64,000 bases of DNA from Gymnorhina tibicen (Eukaryota > Chordata > Aves > Passeriformes > Artamidae), in contig VXAZ01009468.1 in NCBI GenBank assembly GCA_013399875.1, positions 1,299,347 through 1,363,346 on the forward strand. Reading direction: 5' to 3'. Shown here piece after piece: positions 32,292 through 44,930 of the stretch. A model generated the notes under the pieces. It did not search any database, was not told the origin of the DNA, and saw only the letters and a list, made by a program, of their open reading frames with translations. The position numbers and the translations under genes are program-made. Position 1 is the stretch's first letter. Every line of letters starts with the position of its first letter.

Positions 32292-35200
32292 GAAACAAAC
32301 TACAAAGGCATACCATTTCAAAGCTTTCCAAGAAAATATTTGAGTAGTGAAGCCATTTTAGGCCTGTAGTTAACCCTTCCATCTGCAGCTCTGTCAAATA
32401 AATCCTCTGCTAGGTTTGTGCATGCACAGTGGCCCCATTAATTTTAACTGGTGCTATCATGGGGACTGAGAAAGTAAAGAAGTGCAGTTGACTGCAATCA
32501 TTCTCTCCCCCACTTCCTCATCTGAAATGATGGAGAATGGATCCTGACAGAAACACTTGGTAAAACCCAATGGATGTTTTCACATCTTACTACAGAGAAA
32601 CAATGAACTGGAAGATCCTTCTAGGAGGACATGTGGGATGAGTCCTTCCTCTTGCTAGACCCGCTGGCCACCTTCTCCTTGTGCCCTGCGGGTATCACAT
32701 CATTAGGGCTCATTAAGGGTTCTGTGAGGGTCTGTGATGAAAACCTGACTTCTGGCAACAGGAATATGGACTGTGAAATACTGAGGGCCAGACTGGGATA
32801 GATTCCCTTCCTTGCTTTGGAGTGGTGGATTGGCAGATTAGTAATGACCTGTGCTGAGTTTTGATGGCCTCAAGAAAGATGTGGTGCCTGTCCTGAGCCA
32901 CTGAGAAACTGGAAACATTATGGTTTGAACAGCTGTTAAATGCAGACCCTTTTGAATCAGTCATTTCCTCCTGCCCCAGGAATCTTTCTTGCTAGGAAAA
33001 CCTGTTGACTAACATTGTCAGAAGTGAGTGTGTGCAGTGGGAAGCCAGGGATGCATCCATCTTCTGACGGTAGGAGCTGCTGTAGCATTGTACATGTCCC
33101 TGCAGACACCCAGATTAATGGTTTGACCTGGTTCCAAGAGCTAAAAAGTGTTTGTGGCAGAGGCTTTGTCACAAAAGGCTGCCAAAATATTCTGCCAGAC
33201 AGCAATAAACTCAATTTACATTATAACTTAACACTTCTTTACCCCTCGCCCTCCTGCCAAGTATGACAACATAATGTGCGGGAGCCTGCAGCACAGCATA
33301 GGAAAAACCTTCTAACATTTTCAAGCACAAAATTCCTGTGAAAGACCAACTTGCTCTCTCAAAGAGCTGCTGGAAACTTCTGGAAAGCACTTTTAGTATT
33401 GTCCTTTCCCCAGAAACAACCTGCTGCCTAGCTCCAGGTATGTACAGAAGACACTGAGCAAAATCCCCGTGCTGTGTTCCTGCCCTGTTTCCATTATATC
33501 GAGAGACACAAAGGTCCTGGCTCATCTCATGCGACATGGCTCATGCTCTTCAAGAAGTGCAAAAGGAATTTCAGTCTGTGAAATTCAGTGAAGATTCCTC
33601 TTCAATGGTGCAGGCACACAGTCCTGTCAAGCTCTGCAAAGCGTTACAAACTACTTTGTTGCTTGTGTTTCTGTCTGTATTTAGACCAGAATTACCATCA
33701 CTCCAGAGTATTTTTGAACTTGAGAATATTTTACTTGGTTCCTGAAGAGCAAAGCCAACAGTCCCCATTAAGGAAGCACAACAGATGTCCAGAGGACACA
33801 GTGAAGAGCGGTTCATGGAAGCAGTTCAATTGCTGCTGGAATTCTGCTGTCTTCACCAGTTGCTCTGCTACAGTGACCTCCAAACTCTGCTGAGGGCGTT
33901 AGAAACACCAGAGCCAACTCTGCTCAAAAAATATTTCACATGAAGGGAAACAGGTTCAAATGGAATGAAAAGCAGAGCATCAGCAAATTGCAGCAAAGCA
34001 CAAGATCTGCCTGTGTTTCCAGAATAATGAATGCATTGACTACCTCAGCTGTGTGTATCTGTGCAGTAGCCAGCCATTTTCAATACTTTTAATGCATACA
34101 GCCACATTTTGTCTCCAGCAGCAGACTAATGCTGTAATCGCTGCATTAAACCCCTCATATTTTCTAATAAAAGAGATCCCTCTCCATGCAGTTCTGAGGA
34201 AGCTCCTTTTAATTTTTTTTTAGTACAGGTAAATTCACCTACATGCACATGGATTCTTACATGACCTCTTACTCCAATGCTCAGCTTCCTCTGCCCCAGT
34301 CTGGACAGCTAATGACAAAGACCTATCTATTTTCCTCCCCCTCCAGACTTAGCTGTATCTCTGAGAAAGGCCTGGTGACTGTTGTACTCCAGTATCTTTG
34401 AAAGAAGAATTCCTTGTTAATATGGTTGTCTGAAAAAAAGCCTGTGTGTTTATGGCCAGCTCGGAGGACAGGCAGACAGGACACACAGATTTCTGGGTGT
34501 TGACACTGACATGCCACAGAGTTTTGCTGTTGCCACTCCTAAATTCACGAGCGGTTCGGAATGAAAGCTATGCTGTGCAATCAGGCTCTTATTTTATGAT
34601 AAGCAGGTACAGAAAGCAGTGTAATTTCCCAATGAGAAAATGGTGGGCACAAGCTTTCTGAGCTGGAAATGAAACTAAAAAGAATTCCCGAGTGTTTAGT
34701 CTGGAACAACACACATCAGTTTAACTCCAGCAGGAAAATATGATGGTCTCCTGGATGTCTGGAATGGTCTCAAACAATCCACTCTTCCATTAGTGCTAGT
34801 GATTTTGTTTCTTTTTCAACACACAGACACAGTTTTATCAAGCACCAAGGCCCAATAACAGAACAAAGTTATTCCCTCCTCAACTCCTGCCTCCAAATCA
34901 GCCACTGTGGCTGTCACCATGAGCTAACTATCAAAATCATCTTTGGTGACTGGGGGGAAAGAGCTTAGTGGTCCAGCTCAGGTCCTGCCAGGGAATAGCC
35001 TATAACAACAAATAATACATGCCTGAGGCCAGGCTGGCATTGACCTTCCTGCTGGAAACCCTGCCAAATAGACTGGTCCAGAAGAGTGCACCCCCTTCTT
35101 GCCCTTGGAGATTCGTGGCAGTGAGGAGTCCCCCCGGGTGTGTGCTCCAGGCTGAACCTGTGTGGATTTGTGGTTTCACTCTCAGCAGCTTGTCAGGCAG

Positions 35201-38200
35201 GCTGCTCTCACCAGCACAAAGAACTGCTTCTTAAAGGAATCTACAAGGCAAATACCTTTTGTCTCCCTTGTTCTGGTAACAAAGGCAACACAAATTACTA
35301 GGAAGACTGAAATGAAAACGGAGAATGAAAATAATTAAACCCCTTTCCCAGCAGCCATGCTGGGCCTGGCTTTCTGCTCTGGCATTATGCAGTTAGTGCC
35401 AGCAGGAGCAGAGCTGGCTGTAAGAAGGATGCTCTGGGTTATCTTATATAGTTCTAATGCAGTTAATATTTTTCATTTTTTCTTCCATGTGCCAGCAAAT
35501 GGCCCTTTGTATCTGTCCTGTCCGATCAGAACAGTCTACACAGTGAGCTGCACTCCGGAGCCCCATGCATCTTATCAGCCCAAAATTAGCCACAGAAATA
35601 AACCTTACCAAGCAGGGGGAATGTGCTGGTCCCAGAAAGACAAATATATGCTTTTAGTGGGCCCAGACACTCATTTCTTGCTGCTGGAGAGCTGTTTGGA
35701 TGTGAAAACATGAAACTTACTGGTGCTGGGATACACCTCGAAGGGAAAAATTCCTGCATATGTTTTCTTTGCATTTTCTTTTTAAGGAGTGGGTGTAGAA
35801 ACCCTGAAAGAGCCAAATATTAGTGCAGGTTAGAGACAGGAATCCTGAGGGCAGATACCTTGCTGGATTCCCCACACAGCTCTGCAAAGGCTCTTCATTC
35901 CTGACCTGAGCACAGAGGCCTAACTCTGTCTATAGTCCCTGTGCTTGCTTTCAACAACCTCTGACATCACCTCTGGAGCACCCTGCCAAAAGACCTCTCT
36001 CCTGACCAGCAGGATGCTGTAGTCCACCAACCCTTATCACTGTGAGGATGAAGCGCCCTCTCCTCATCTTCCAGCAAACAGAAGGTGAGGCACTTGTCTT
36101 CAAAGGCAACCTCCTTTGGTGTCACAGGTCTGCTTGGGCATGGACAGCTTCTTCCAGCCCAGGACAACTGCAGAGATGCAAGTGGCAGAGGAAGGTGAGT
36201 GAAATTTCTCAGCTGGATATCGTTAAAGCCAGATAAAATTTCTGGTCTCCAAAGATGAAAGTTGCTTATATGTGACCACCCTGGAAAACACTACTGTGGG
36301 AGGATTTGCAAGCACTTGGTGCTGATTCCACTCTGCTCCTCTTAAGTCTGTGGGACTGCAGCCCTTGTAGGAGCAGAGCTTTACCCTCATGAAGTGTTTC
36401 GATATTTTTGACTGATGAATTTGCACATTATATATGTGAAGCCATATGTGGCTCTGTCGGAACCACTCCAGTTTCCCATCCCTTGCAATGTGTTGTGCTG
36501 CTTTTAGCACACAGAAACATACGCCTCCTATCACTCATACTGACATCCATCAGTTTGCTTGGACCATTTCTCGACCGCTGGAGGCTGGAGTAGCACTGCT
36601 CAAGACAATGGGCTCCTCTTACTTACATCAAGTACAGCTTTTCCCCAGAATGATGAATATGTTCCGAACAGTGGCACACTGGAGGGAAACAAAAGTGCAT
36701 TTTCTGTCAGAAAATCAAGGGTATCTTTTCATTTCAATACAGACATCTTTTAGACCTGCCTGCTGTGTTCAGCTTGAACATTACAGGGAATTCTTCCCAT
36801 GGAGATGAAGCCTAGAGACCAAGAGCAATGGTCTCTCCAATTGTAAGTCGGTCTTTGGTGCTGTACTAGGAGGTCTAGTCAGCCATAGGAGTCCTAATCC
36901 TTCACAAAACACTGGCAGATGTTCAGCAGAAAGAAAATCCTTGTCCAGAGCTGTTATAGTCAACGTGCTCAGCATCCTACTCACAAAGGTAAGTTTGGCT
37001 CTGCACTCAGCTGTCAAAACAGGCCAGAAGTTCAGATACCAGAGGGAAGGTGCAGGAACAGAAGACAGAGAAGAACAGAAACCTAGAAAGATACTTATGT
37101 TCATTAATAGCTTTCTTTTTTCTCCCCTGTGAATAAAGGCACGGGGAATAATAATGGGCTCTGTGCTTGTTAGCTGCAAAACACTACCATCAAGTTTGCT
37201 CCAAAACTCCTATCCTCTGTCATGCAGTATACAAAAGAAAAAGGCAAAGAAATTCAAAGGCAGGAGGGAGTCTAAGTTCAACTTGTTGAGCAGAGTTTGA
37301 TACCTCTGAGTCTCATTAATATTTATGTAGGTTGGGAGAACAGAAACTCCGTGCAACAAGTATGGAATATATGTACTCAAAACTCCACTCGGTGTATAGA
37401 CACACACACATCTTCCTCTGTACAAGTTTGTAGCCCTTGATGCTTTACAATTCTTAGCAAATCTTTGTGCCTCAGTCAGAGTTACACCTCATTTCCCCCT
37501 CCCCATAAATATATTACGATCACATAATGTTTTAATAACTTCACGGGAAAATTGAAAATAAAGCAAAGATGACAACTTCTTATGGATATAAATTTCAACA
37601 GCCTGGGTTTTTCTTTTTTTATGAAGTCATTAAATGCTTCAAATTGAACAAAAGGTAGTCTCATAGCTTTGTTTAGCAGGGAATTGGAAATGCGATCAAG
37701 TCTATAACTCTGGAAAAACAAACCTAACTTTGTCGACTAATTTTGCTTCCATTAGGCTCCACAATTCAACAGGCAATGATACCTTTTTAAGAGGATCAGT
37801 AGACATGTTGATGAATTCCCAGCCTGACCATTGGCAGTGATTTCATCACATCTCTTTCATTCACAATTACTTTAAGAAAATATGCTCTTTACTGTGATTG
37901 ATGGGGAAAGAATGAATTACAGCATATATATGAGAATGCTCTGAAGAAATAAAGCTGCTATTTCAACTTAGCTTCTTAATGTGATTCTCTTTTTGTTTTA
38001 AAATTAGGGACTATATTTTCACATGGGCTGAATTTGACCCTTTATTGCTGGCACTCAGTTCTTTTATCAAACCACCTTTCAACCTGATGACAGCAGCTCT
38101 GAACTTTGGGAAATAATGGCTGAACACGGCATCAGGGCTGAAAACCAGGGGTTAACCTTCATTGCTGGAACAGCCCAAATCAAACCCACCTCATCCGGAG

Positions 38201-40723
38201 ACTCCTCATTCTGCTGGCACCCTTAACTCAAGCCCTCTTTGTTGGTTCATCTCCCACAATAACCACTCATCCTACAGGATGGGCTCAAAGCATTTTTGGA
38301 GCAGTCTGCAAGGAAGCAGGTGGCATCTTTGGGCTGTGAAGCTTTCCCAGAGCAGTGTGAAAGTCCGTAGCACAAGAGAAGCAGTCAGAAGCAGCAGCTG
38401 ACAGCCTGGTGAAGATGCTCAGTGTGTGGAATTACAGAAGATGCTCTGCTGGTGGCTAGAAAATTCACATGCTGACTCTTCATGGAAAGAATTACCACTT
38501 ACCTCAATAAAAAAAACAGATCCTCTGTGAGGCAGAAAGGCATCATCAAAGTGCTAATTCTTCCTAAGACTGATTTATTATCTGCTGAGCTAATATATTA
38601 ACAAAACACAAACAGTGGGTGTGATATGCTGGAAAGCCACCAACACAATGACAATCTACACGTAGTGATAAGAGGGGAAAAAGCCATCACTTTCTGATTC
38701 AACTCATTTGAATTTGTGCCAGGTGCCACAAGGGAATTGTGAAGATCTGGTGCGTGCATAATCCGTATGGGAACACATGTACATCAGTTACTGTGGGAAG
38801 CACAGCACACGCAGGGATGCTGCCTTGAATACAGGTCAAAGTGCAAACAGAGGAAAAACAATGGTGGAATTGGATAGCACAAAGCTGGGAATAATGAGAA
38901 AGCCTTTGTGTTTGTGTGTGTCTGCATGTGCTGGACATGTGCTCGCACGGGGCGTTGTGAAAACAAGCTTCGTCTGACAAGCTTTTCATCACTCCCATTG
39001 AAGTAGGAAAATAGGCCTGGACCAGGGAAATTACTCACTTTCCACTGAACAGTCCTAGGAGGCAATACCAGAAACACAGGTGAATGGAGAGCTGGTTTGG
39101 GATAGCATGAGCAAAATATTAGTCTCTCTGCTTTCACTGTAGCTGGGACCCTCAACACCCTCCAGCCCCTCCTGAAGTCCTTTGCCTTTCCTCTTTCTTA
39201 CCCTTCAGGGTGGTAGCATCCCACAAGGGGTTGTCAACAGCTTATTTTGATCAGATGCTCCCTGAAGTTTTGTGTCAGGGGCTCAAGGCCCAAGTCTGAG
39301 TAGCTGGAATAGTCCCTCTTGTTGAGTGGTTTCTTGAAGAGCAAGAAGCTCGGTCTTAGACACAGGACCATGTGGCAAAGTCACATCCTGTCAGTAGGAA
39401 TGATTTCCCTCACACTAATTTGTGGTCAGCTTTGGGAATACGCAGGGCATGTTTAGTGAGGAACATGAGTGAGGAGATATTTCCAGAAGGTCTCCTGCTG
39501 GCAGAAAGAAGGCTGCATAGGAGCACACAGAGCAATTCTTCTTCTACCTGCCAAAATGCTGGCACTCAAAAAATTGCCTCTTCTCCTCATTCCCCTTTTG
39601 CAACATCACATCACCTTCTAGCCAGAGACAGCAGGAGCTCCAGACTGTCTGGGGGAAGGGACTATTTTATCAGTGAGCCATCATGACTCTACAATGTCCC
39701 AGACCTCCTGCGATGGTCTGGGTGGCCCAGCCCTCCCTGGAGCACTGCTGAGGGGCTCAGCACAACACCCTGGACTCCTTGAAACAGTGAGCAAGAGGGA
39801 GCTGATCTCCACACAGTGCAAAGGAGCCACAGCTGAAGTATCTGCCATATTCAGATGTATAAAGCAGCTCTTTCCCAGGCTATTTGTGGATAGGTCAGTC
39901 TGCTACGCACCCACCTTTAACTGCTTTTGAGCACCCTCTGACATTTGTCAGCGAGATGGATGCTGAGTCTTTGAGGCCAGAGGCGTATTGTGGTCTGTAA
40001 GGCCACATGAATCGTCCCAGAATCAAAGGCACTGTCATGTTGTTTTCTCCTCAGCTGCAATCAATAGGGCTTTGCCATGGAAAAGAGGTGAGCACTGCAC
40101 ATGGACACATTGAAAATGCCACCACAATCCCAGGCTTGGGAATTACAGGCTTGCCAGGGCAGAATTATCCGTCGTGCAGAGAAGCAGATGAAGTCTCAGA
40201 AAGAGAAAATCTTATTAATCAATAGCTGATCTCTTTAAGCAAAAAATTTCCAAATTTAGGATCTGTGCTAGAAGTGGGAGACCCAGTAGGGATTACAGTA
40301 GCAGTTTTACAGCACAGAGTGCCACCAACATCAACTTAGTTTACTGAGCCTTTAGAAGGAGAAGGGTAAAATCGGACTGTGGTACAAATCATGTTACTAC
40401 TGTAAGTTTCGTTTGCCAGGCACAAATATCCTCCCAGCCAGGTAGCTGAGTGCTATAAGTTAATGTATGTCAGACTGCCATAGACCCCCAATTTAAAGTT
40501 TCCATTTGGCTCAGTGGGAATTAATTGTTGGGTTCTGGCTTCCTCTGTTTTCTTTTTAATGTCAAACACCCATCCAGCAAGAGCTGCAAATAATACCCTC
40601 CTAAGGGTAAATTGTGAGCTCATTGCTCGTTTAACTCACATTGAGTGAGAATACTCCCTGGCTGTGCTCCGTGAATCAAAGAGAGAGCATATGCAATCAT
40701 CTGAAGCAGCAGTAGCAGCTGCA
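32292..40723. other. Long non-coding unique stretch
   Basis: More than 8 kb without a recognisable gene. Open frames of up to 132 codons (36446-36808 +, 36781-37179 -, 38784-39158 -) overlap frames in other phases and on the opposite strand and show no domain. Short AT-rich, motif-bearing stretches occur at 34125-34190 (GACTAATGCTGTAATCGCTGC, GCATTAAACC), 37850-38010 and 38540-38660 (GTGCTAATTCTTCC, GAGCTAATATATTAAC). A few isolated splice-like pairs exist near 36158-36194 and 36949-36988 but are weak. Confidence 0.5.
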
Positions 40724-40745
40724 TTTCCCAGAAACCTTTGGGAAA
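40724..40745. promoter_or_regulatory. Inverted repeat containing a STAT-like element
   Basis: TTTCCCA (40724-40730) and TGGGAAA (40739-40745) form a perfect 7-bp inverted repeat with an 8-base spacer. The left arm continues into TTCCCAGAA, which fits the TTC-N3-GAA pattern of STAT sites. Nearby are an octamer-like ATATGCAATC (40690-40699) and AATTACTGATCAATACC (40754-40770). The structure is seen; binding is inferred. Confidence 0.2.
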
Positions 40746-40800
40746 CCTGACACAATTACTGATCAATACCCTCTCCAGTTAATTGATGAGCTATGGAGCC

Positions 40801-40834
40801 AAAAGGGAAAAAAAAGAAAAAAGAAAAGAAAAGG
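40801..40834. repeat. 34-bp uninterrupted purine tract
   Basis: Every base on the plus strand is A or G (AAAAGGGAAAAAAAAG and similar words). It is ordinary simple-sequence DNA lying just after the inverted repeat at 40724. Confidence 0.85.
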
Positions 40835-43800
40835 CTATCAATAAATAATCTTAGTTAGGAAACCGAGGTCTGAGGAGAAGTGCTTGAAGTTCAAGGGATG
40901 ATGACCATGCCCGAGAAGAAAAATGAGGGGCATTCACAGATATATGTGTCTTTTGAAGATAATGGGCATGGTAGAAACTGAATAAGATGTGATGATGAAC
41001 CCTGGAGAGAAACAAACCATTGCATCCTCAAGAAAACATGCTCATTGCTATGAAATTGCTTCCCAAGACTCCCATCCTGACCTCTGTGTGCAGATTGACA
41101 CACAAAGTTCTTTTCTACATTAAACCACTTCCAGACCCACTTCACCATGTCCAGTTAATGAGCCAAGTGTAAAACTTTGAAGAGGTCATAGAACAGAGCA
41201 AGCAGCAGCAGAGGCCCCAGCACAAAGCCAAAGAAGATCCTGGCCACTGTCTTCTGGCAGTGACAGCTGTAGCCACGCTGGCTGCTGCTTTTCATCCTTG
41301 CTCTGTCCAGACATCTGCAGATACACCACTCATCACCCATGAAACAACAGGACCAGATCACCCTGTAGAAGAGCTGAGGACAGAGTTCACCTCATCCCAG
41401 CTATGGAGAGAATTGGAGCCCATAAAATTAGGCCAGACATGTCTGTCTCTCTGAGTCTGAAACTCAGACTGGAGCTCTGCTCCTCACTCTGCCATGTGTT
41501 TGTTCCATCACTGCGGCTTCAAGTCACTTCAGTGTATATGCCACTGTTTCACCCCTCAGAAAACCAGGCAATCTTTGTCCTGACTTGGGTCTTACTGGTA
41601 TCAGGAGCCTTCAAAACTGACAGCCAGGATAAAGGTGTTGAGAGGGGCTCTGAGCCTGTTGTCTTTATTGAACACATGGGAAAAGCCGTTCTATCAGCTG
41701 TCACCTGTGCTAAAGACAACCCTCTCTTGTCTTTTGGCAAAGGAGCTGCTGTGCTTTTGTGAGTAATCCTGACCTTTTAAGGAGCCATTTCTGAGCCACT
41801 GGTTCAGCTGCATCTGTCTGTGGGTTGAGGGCAGGAACAGATGCAGTGCTTTAGCTGGTTAATCCCTGAACACTGTGTCTGTGGTGAGGGACTGCAAATC
41901 CTCCCACCAGCGCTGAGTTTAAGGAGCAGCCCCAGCAGAAGCTCCGTGGTTTCCAAAGGCAGGGAAATACGTGTGTGCCCGTGTGTGCACGCATGTGTGC
42001 GCGCGTAGAAATAGGGAAGGGGGAACAAGGGCACCCCTTTGAAACTCCTTCTTGTTCTTCCCTTTGATGTGATGGCAGGGCTGGTGCTCACACACACAAC
42101 TTCTTTGCTTTGATAAATCCATGCCTCACAGGCAAGATTTCAAAGGGAATTTTCAAGCACCTTCCCTCCCCTCTCCTGAGGAGTTTGAGCTGGGAATGGG
42201 GAAGTGGAGGAGTCGAGCATCAGCTGTGGAGGCACAGATGTGATAACCATCAGCAGCACCAAAATCACTTTTGGCACAGGCACAGTGGAAGGACAGGCTC
42301 TCACCTCGCTTCCAGGCTGGTGGAAGGTGCTGTGCCTTTGCAGCAGGATTGCCATATGTGCGGATGAAGGTGGGAGTGGGGGGCCACCAAATATCATTCC
42401 CACCACTCTGGGAGTTTGTTGCCGAGGCCTATTTGTTGTGTTCCAGCTTTTTGGTTCAGAAAACAAAAATCCACTGTGATTTCTATTGACTCACCTTATC
42501 ACTTGGAGCCTGTAAATGACGCTGTTGTCTCTTGCATTCGGAGCAGTGCAGTTTAGCAGAAACCATGAAAGGATCCCCGTGTCCCTGCATATGGGGAGAA
42601 GGAGGCTTCCTTCAATCCTCAGCCAAAAAATGAGATGCTGTCTGGAGACAGAATAGGATTTGGAGATTATGATTCAGAAGGAGTCTAATATAGGAGCCGG
42701 TGGCCTCACAGGAGAAATGTGGCTTAAGAGTTTTAGTGGGGAAAAAAATGACACATGCAGGAAGAGATAGTAATCCCTAAAACTTTTGCAGGGTGAAAAT
42801 TCAGTCCTATTAAAGTCACCATGAATTTCACCATCACCTCCAGCAAAAAGAGGCTTGTTTGCCCCTTTTTGTCTAAAAGACTCACTGAAGTGAGAGCACG
42901 TCTGGCAGGGATCAGCCGGGTGTGGTTCCGCACTCCCGTCCCCAGCAGCCACGCAGGAAATGCTTCCCCAAGAAACGCAGGAGTCTGCACCCACTCAGGA
43001 GTGCTGAAATAACACCTTCACATGCCTGGTGTGCTCGTGGTGGCTCCTAGAGAGGAGTCAAGGGAAAGAGGATCCTTGGGAGCCTACCTTTAATACACGC
43101 GCAGGTACTGAGCCGCATGTGGGCAAGATTAAATCATCAAACATGGTGAAAGATCATAAGAACAGATTGGCTTTTGCTCTGGAAATTCTACCAGCTCTGC
43201 CCAACCCTTCTCAAGGGTGATGCAGGTAGCACATACGAAATTGAGCACACCTCTCCCACAAAGAGCACCTTTTCTGCCAGAATAGACAGCAGAGGTTAAC
43301 TTAATAAACGCGGCAGCTCCAAAATGTGCTGCTTTGTCACAGGAAACTCAGAATGGACGGATGAGGAAATGGGTAGATCACAGGGATTCAGTGACACTGT
43401 ATGAAAAATTTCATAAACTTCCTTTTACTCAAAACTTCCAGTTCTTTGATTTCTTATGTTACATTTTCCCTGAAATTATGCATTTTGATGACAGTCCAAA
43501 CAAAAATCATTTTTTTTCCCCAGGAAAGTCCTAACAATGTGACTTTGTTAGGGTGGTTTTTTTTTTAATGGGATAGTAAATTACCTTCAAAAAATTATTT
43601 GAATTTTTATTTTTGGGGGAGGGGGGCAATTGATTAATTTTATCATGGCAAAGTTAAGAGTAATTTGTAAGTCACTGTCAAGTGTAGAACAAAACCCTTT
43701 TTTTTCCCATGTGAAACATTACTTTCCTGATCTTCCCACAAATCTCTTTTATTTTTCTTTGCACATTTTTTTAAACCATACTTTACCCAACCTACTTGCA

Positions 43801-44810
43801 TACAGATGAGCAATAGTTCCTACAATACTATTCACATGCATCTATCTAACCTCAGACTTCTGTCAGGGATACAAAAAAAATAAAAAGACAATTATTTTAT
43901 TTCTAATGGATTAACAACCCATCCATTTCATTTTATATTGAGGGATTTGGATTTATTTACAGAGACAGTGGAATATTTGGCTGAATTAACAGTTTTTGCC
44001 TGCTTTATGGTGAAAAGCAGAAATCCCCTCCTATTTCACCTTTTATGTGTATTATAAATCAGCTTAAGTTCATAAGGAATTCTATGATTTTCTGCTCTAA
44101 TATACTCATAGAGCAGCATAAAGGGCTTTAGCCTGAACTGGAAAATGGAAGTAGTCACTATATACCACATATAGCCAACAAGCAAAAAGATATCAATGTG
44201 TTCTTGTAGCAGCAACATATGGTTTCCAAAAAAATCCATCCTTAAATATACATTGATTTTTCCGAGATGGGAAACTCAGAGTGAAAAACCTGTAGGAGAT
44301 AGGGTGGTGGACATCAACTCAAATATTATGATCTGCTGAATCAAATCTGAATTTTAGATTGATCTCACAAGCAGCAGATTCTTGCCTGAACTTCTGTAGT
44401 GATTTGAAAAAGATGGTGTTAGGGAGATTTGCATATTATTACAGCGGTACGGAGCCAAATTACCTCTGTCAGGATGAGATAGAATTTCTCCTCTGACTAC
44501 AGTGCCACAAGGCATCTTGAGAGTCCTGGTATGATAGATTGTGTTGGGAAAAGGAGTTCAAAAGCCAGAAAGTACCTGAAATAAGCCAAAATGAAACATG
44601 CTGGTACTTCCTAATAGAAATCAGTGACCTTATTATTTTGCCTAAGTTGTCTATTTTGCATCAACCTGCTCATAACCAAATGTTTAATGTCAGAAATTCA
44701 CATGGGGTTGCAGCTTGCATTTCCCATTAGCTCTAGCAACAAGCTATTTATGTAGGACTTGTCATTGTTCTGTTAGAGTCTCTCCTAAACTTTAATTAAT
44801 CTGTCCTTTC
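40835..44810. other. Non-coding unique sequence
   Basis: Frames of up to 119 codons (41403-41762 +) and a nest of overlapping frames at 42110-42489 have no recognisable product. The interval 43390-44260 is AT-rich with long A and T runs and a GGGGGAGGGGGG run at about 43616-43627. No RNA gene or named interspersed repeat is recognised. Confidence 0.55.
41980..42007. repeat. 28-bp perfect alternating pyrimidine-purine tract
   Basis: Starting CGTGTGTGCACGCATG and ending TGTGCGCGCGTA, every step alternates pyrimidine and purine. It is rich in CG and CA/TG steps, a composition known to favour left-handed Z-DNA. It is preceded by a shorter GT run (ACGTGTGTG at 41969-41977). It may simply be a decayed GT microsatellite. 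Confidence 0.8.
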
Positions 44811-44930
44811 AACACCCCTGCAGCCCTGTAAAGTGAGGATACAGCTGGTATTCCTTTTTGCATGATTAAACGCCTTGCCCAGGGTCACCCCAGGAGTATG
44901 AGGCAGAGCCAGAAACACAGCCTCGCTCTT
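44811..44930 (-). repeat. Ancient MIR/L2-like repeat remnant
   Basis: AACACCCCTGCAGCCCTGTAA, AGTGAGGATAC, then GATTAAACGCCTTGCCCAGGG, GTCACCCCAGGAGTATGAGG and CAGAGCCAGAAACAC follow in order the antisense MIR-type blocks (ACAACCCTGTGAGGTAGG, GGTTAAGTGACTTGCCCAAGG, GTCACACAGCAAGT, GGCAGAGCCAGGA). The ordered match is convincing as an old repeat. The subfamily cannot be assigned from sequence inspection alone. Confidence 0.65.

Noticed and set aside
36158..36194. Exon-like segment between CTTCTTCCAG and GAAG|GTGAGT
   Set aside because: The acceptor tract is short, alternative AG/GT pairs lie within 100 bp, and no peptide is recognisable.
36949..36988. Segment ending at a perfect AAG|GTAAGT donor
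   Set aside because: The upstream acceptor (CCTTGTCCAG) has a poor pyrimidine tract. A lone good donor is expected by chance.
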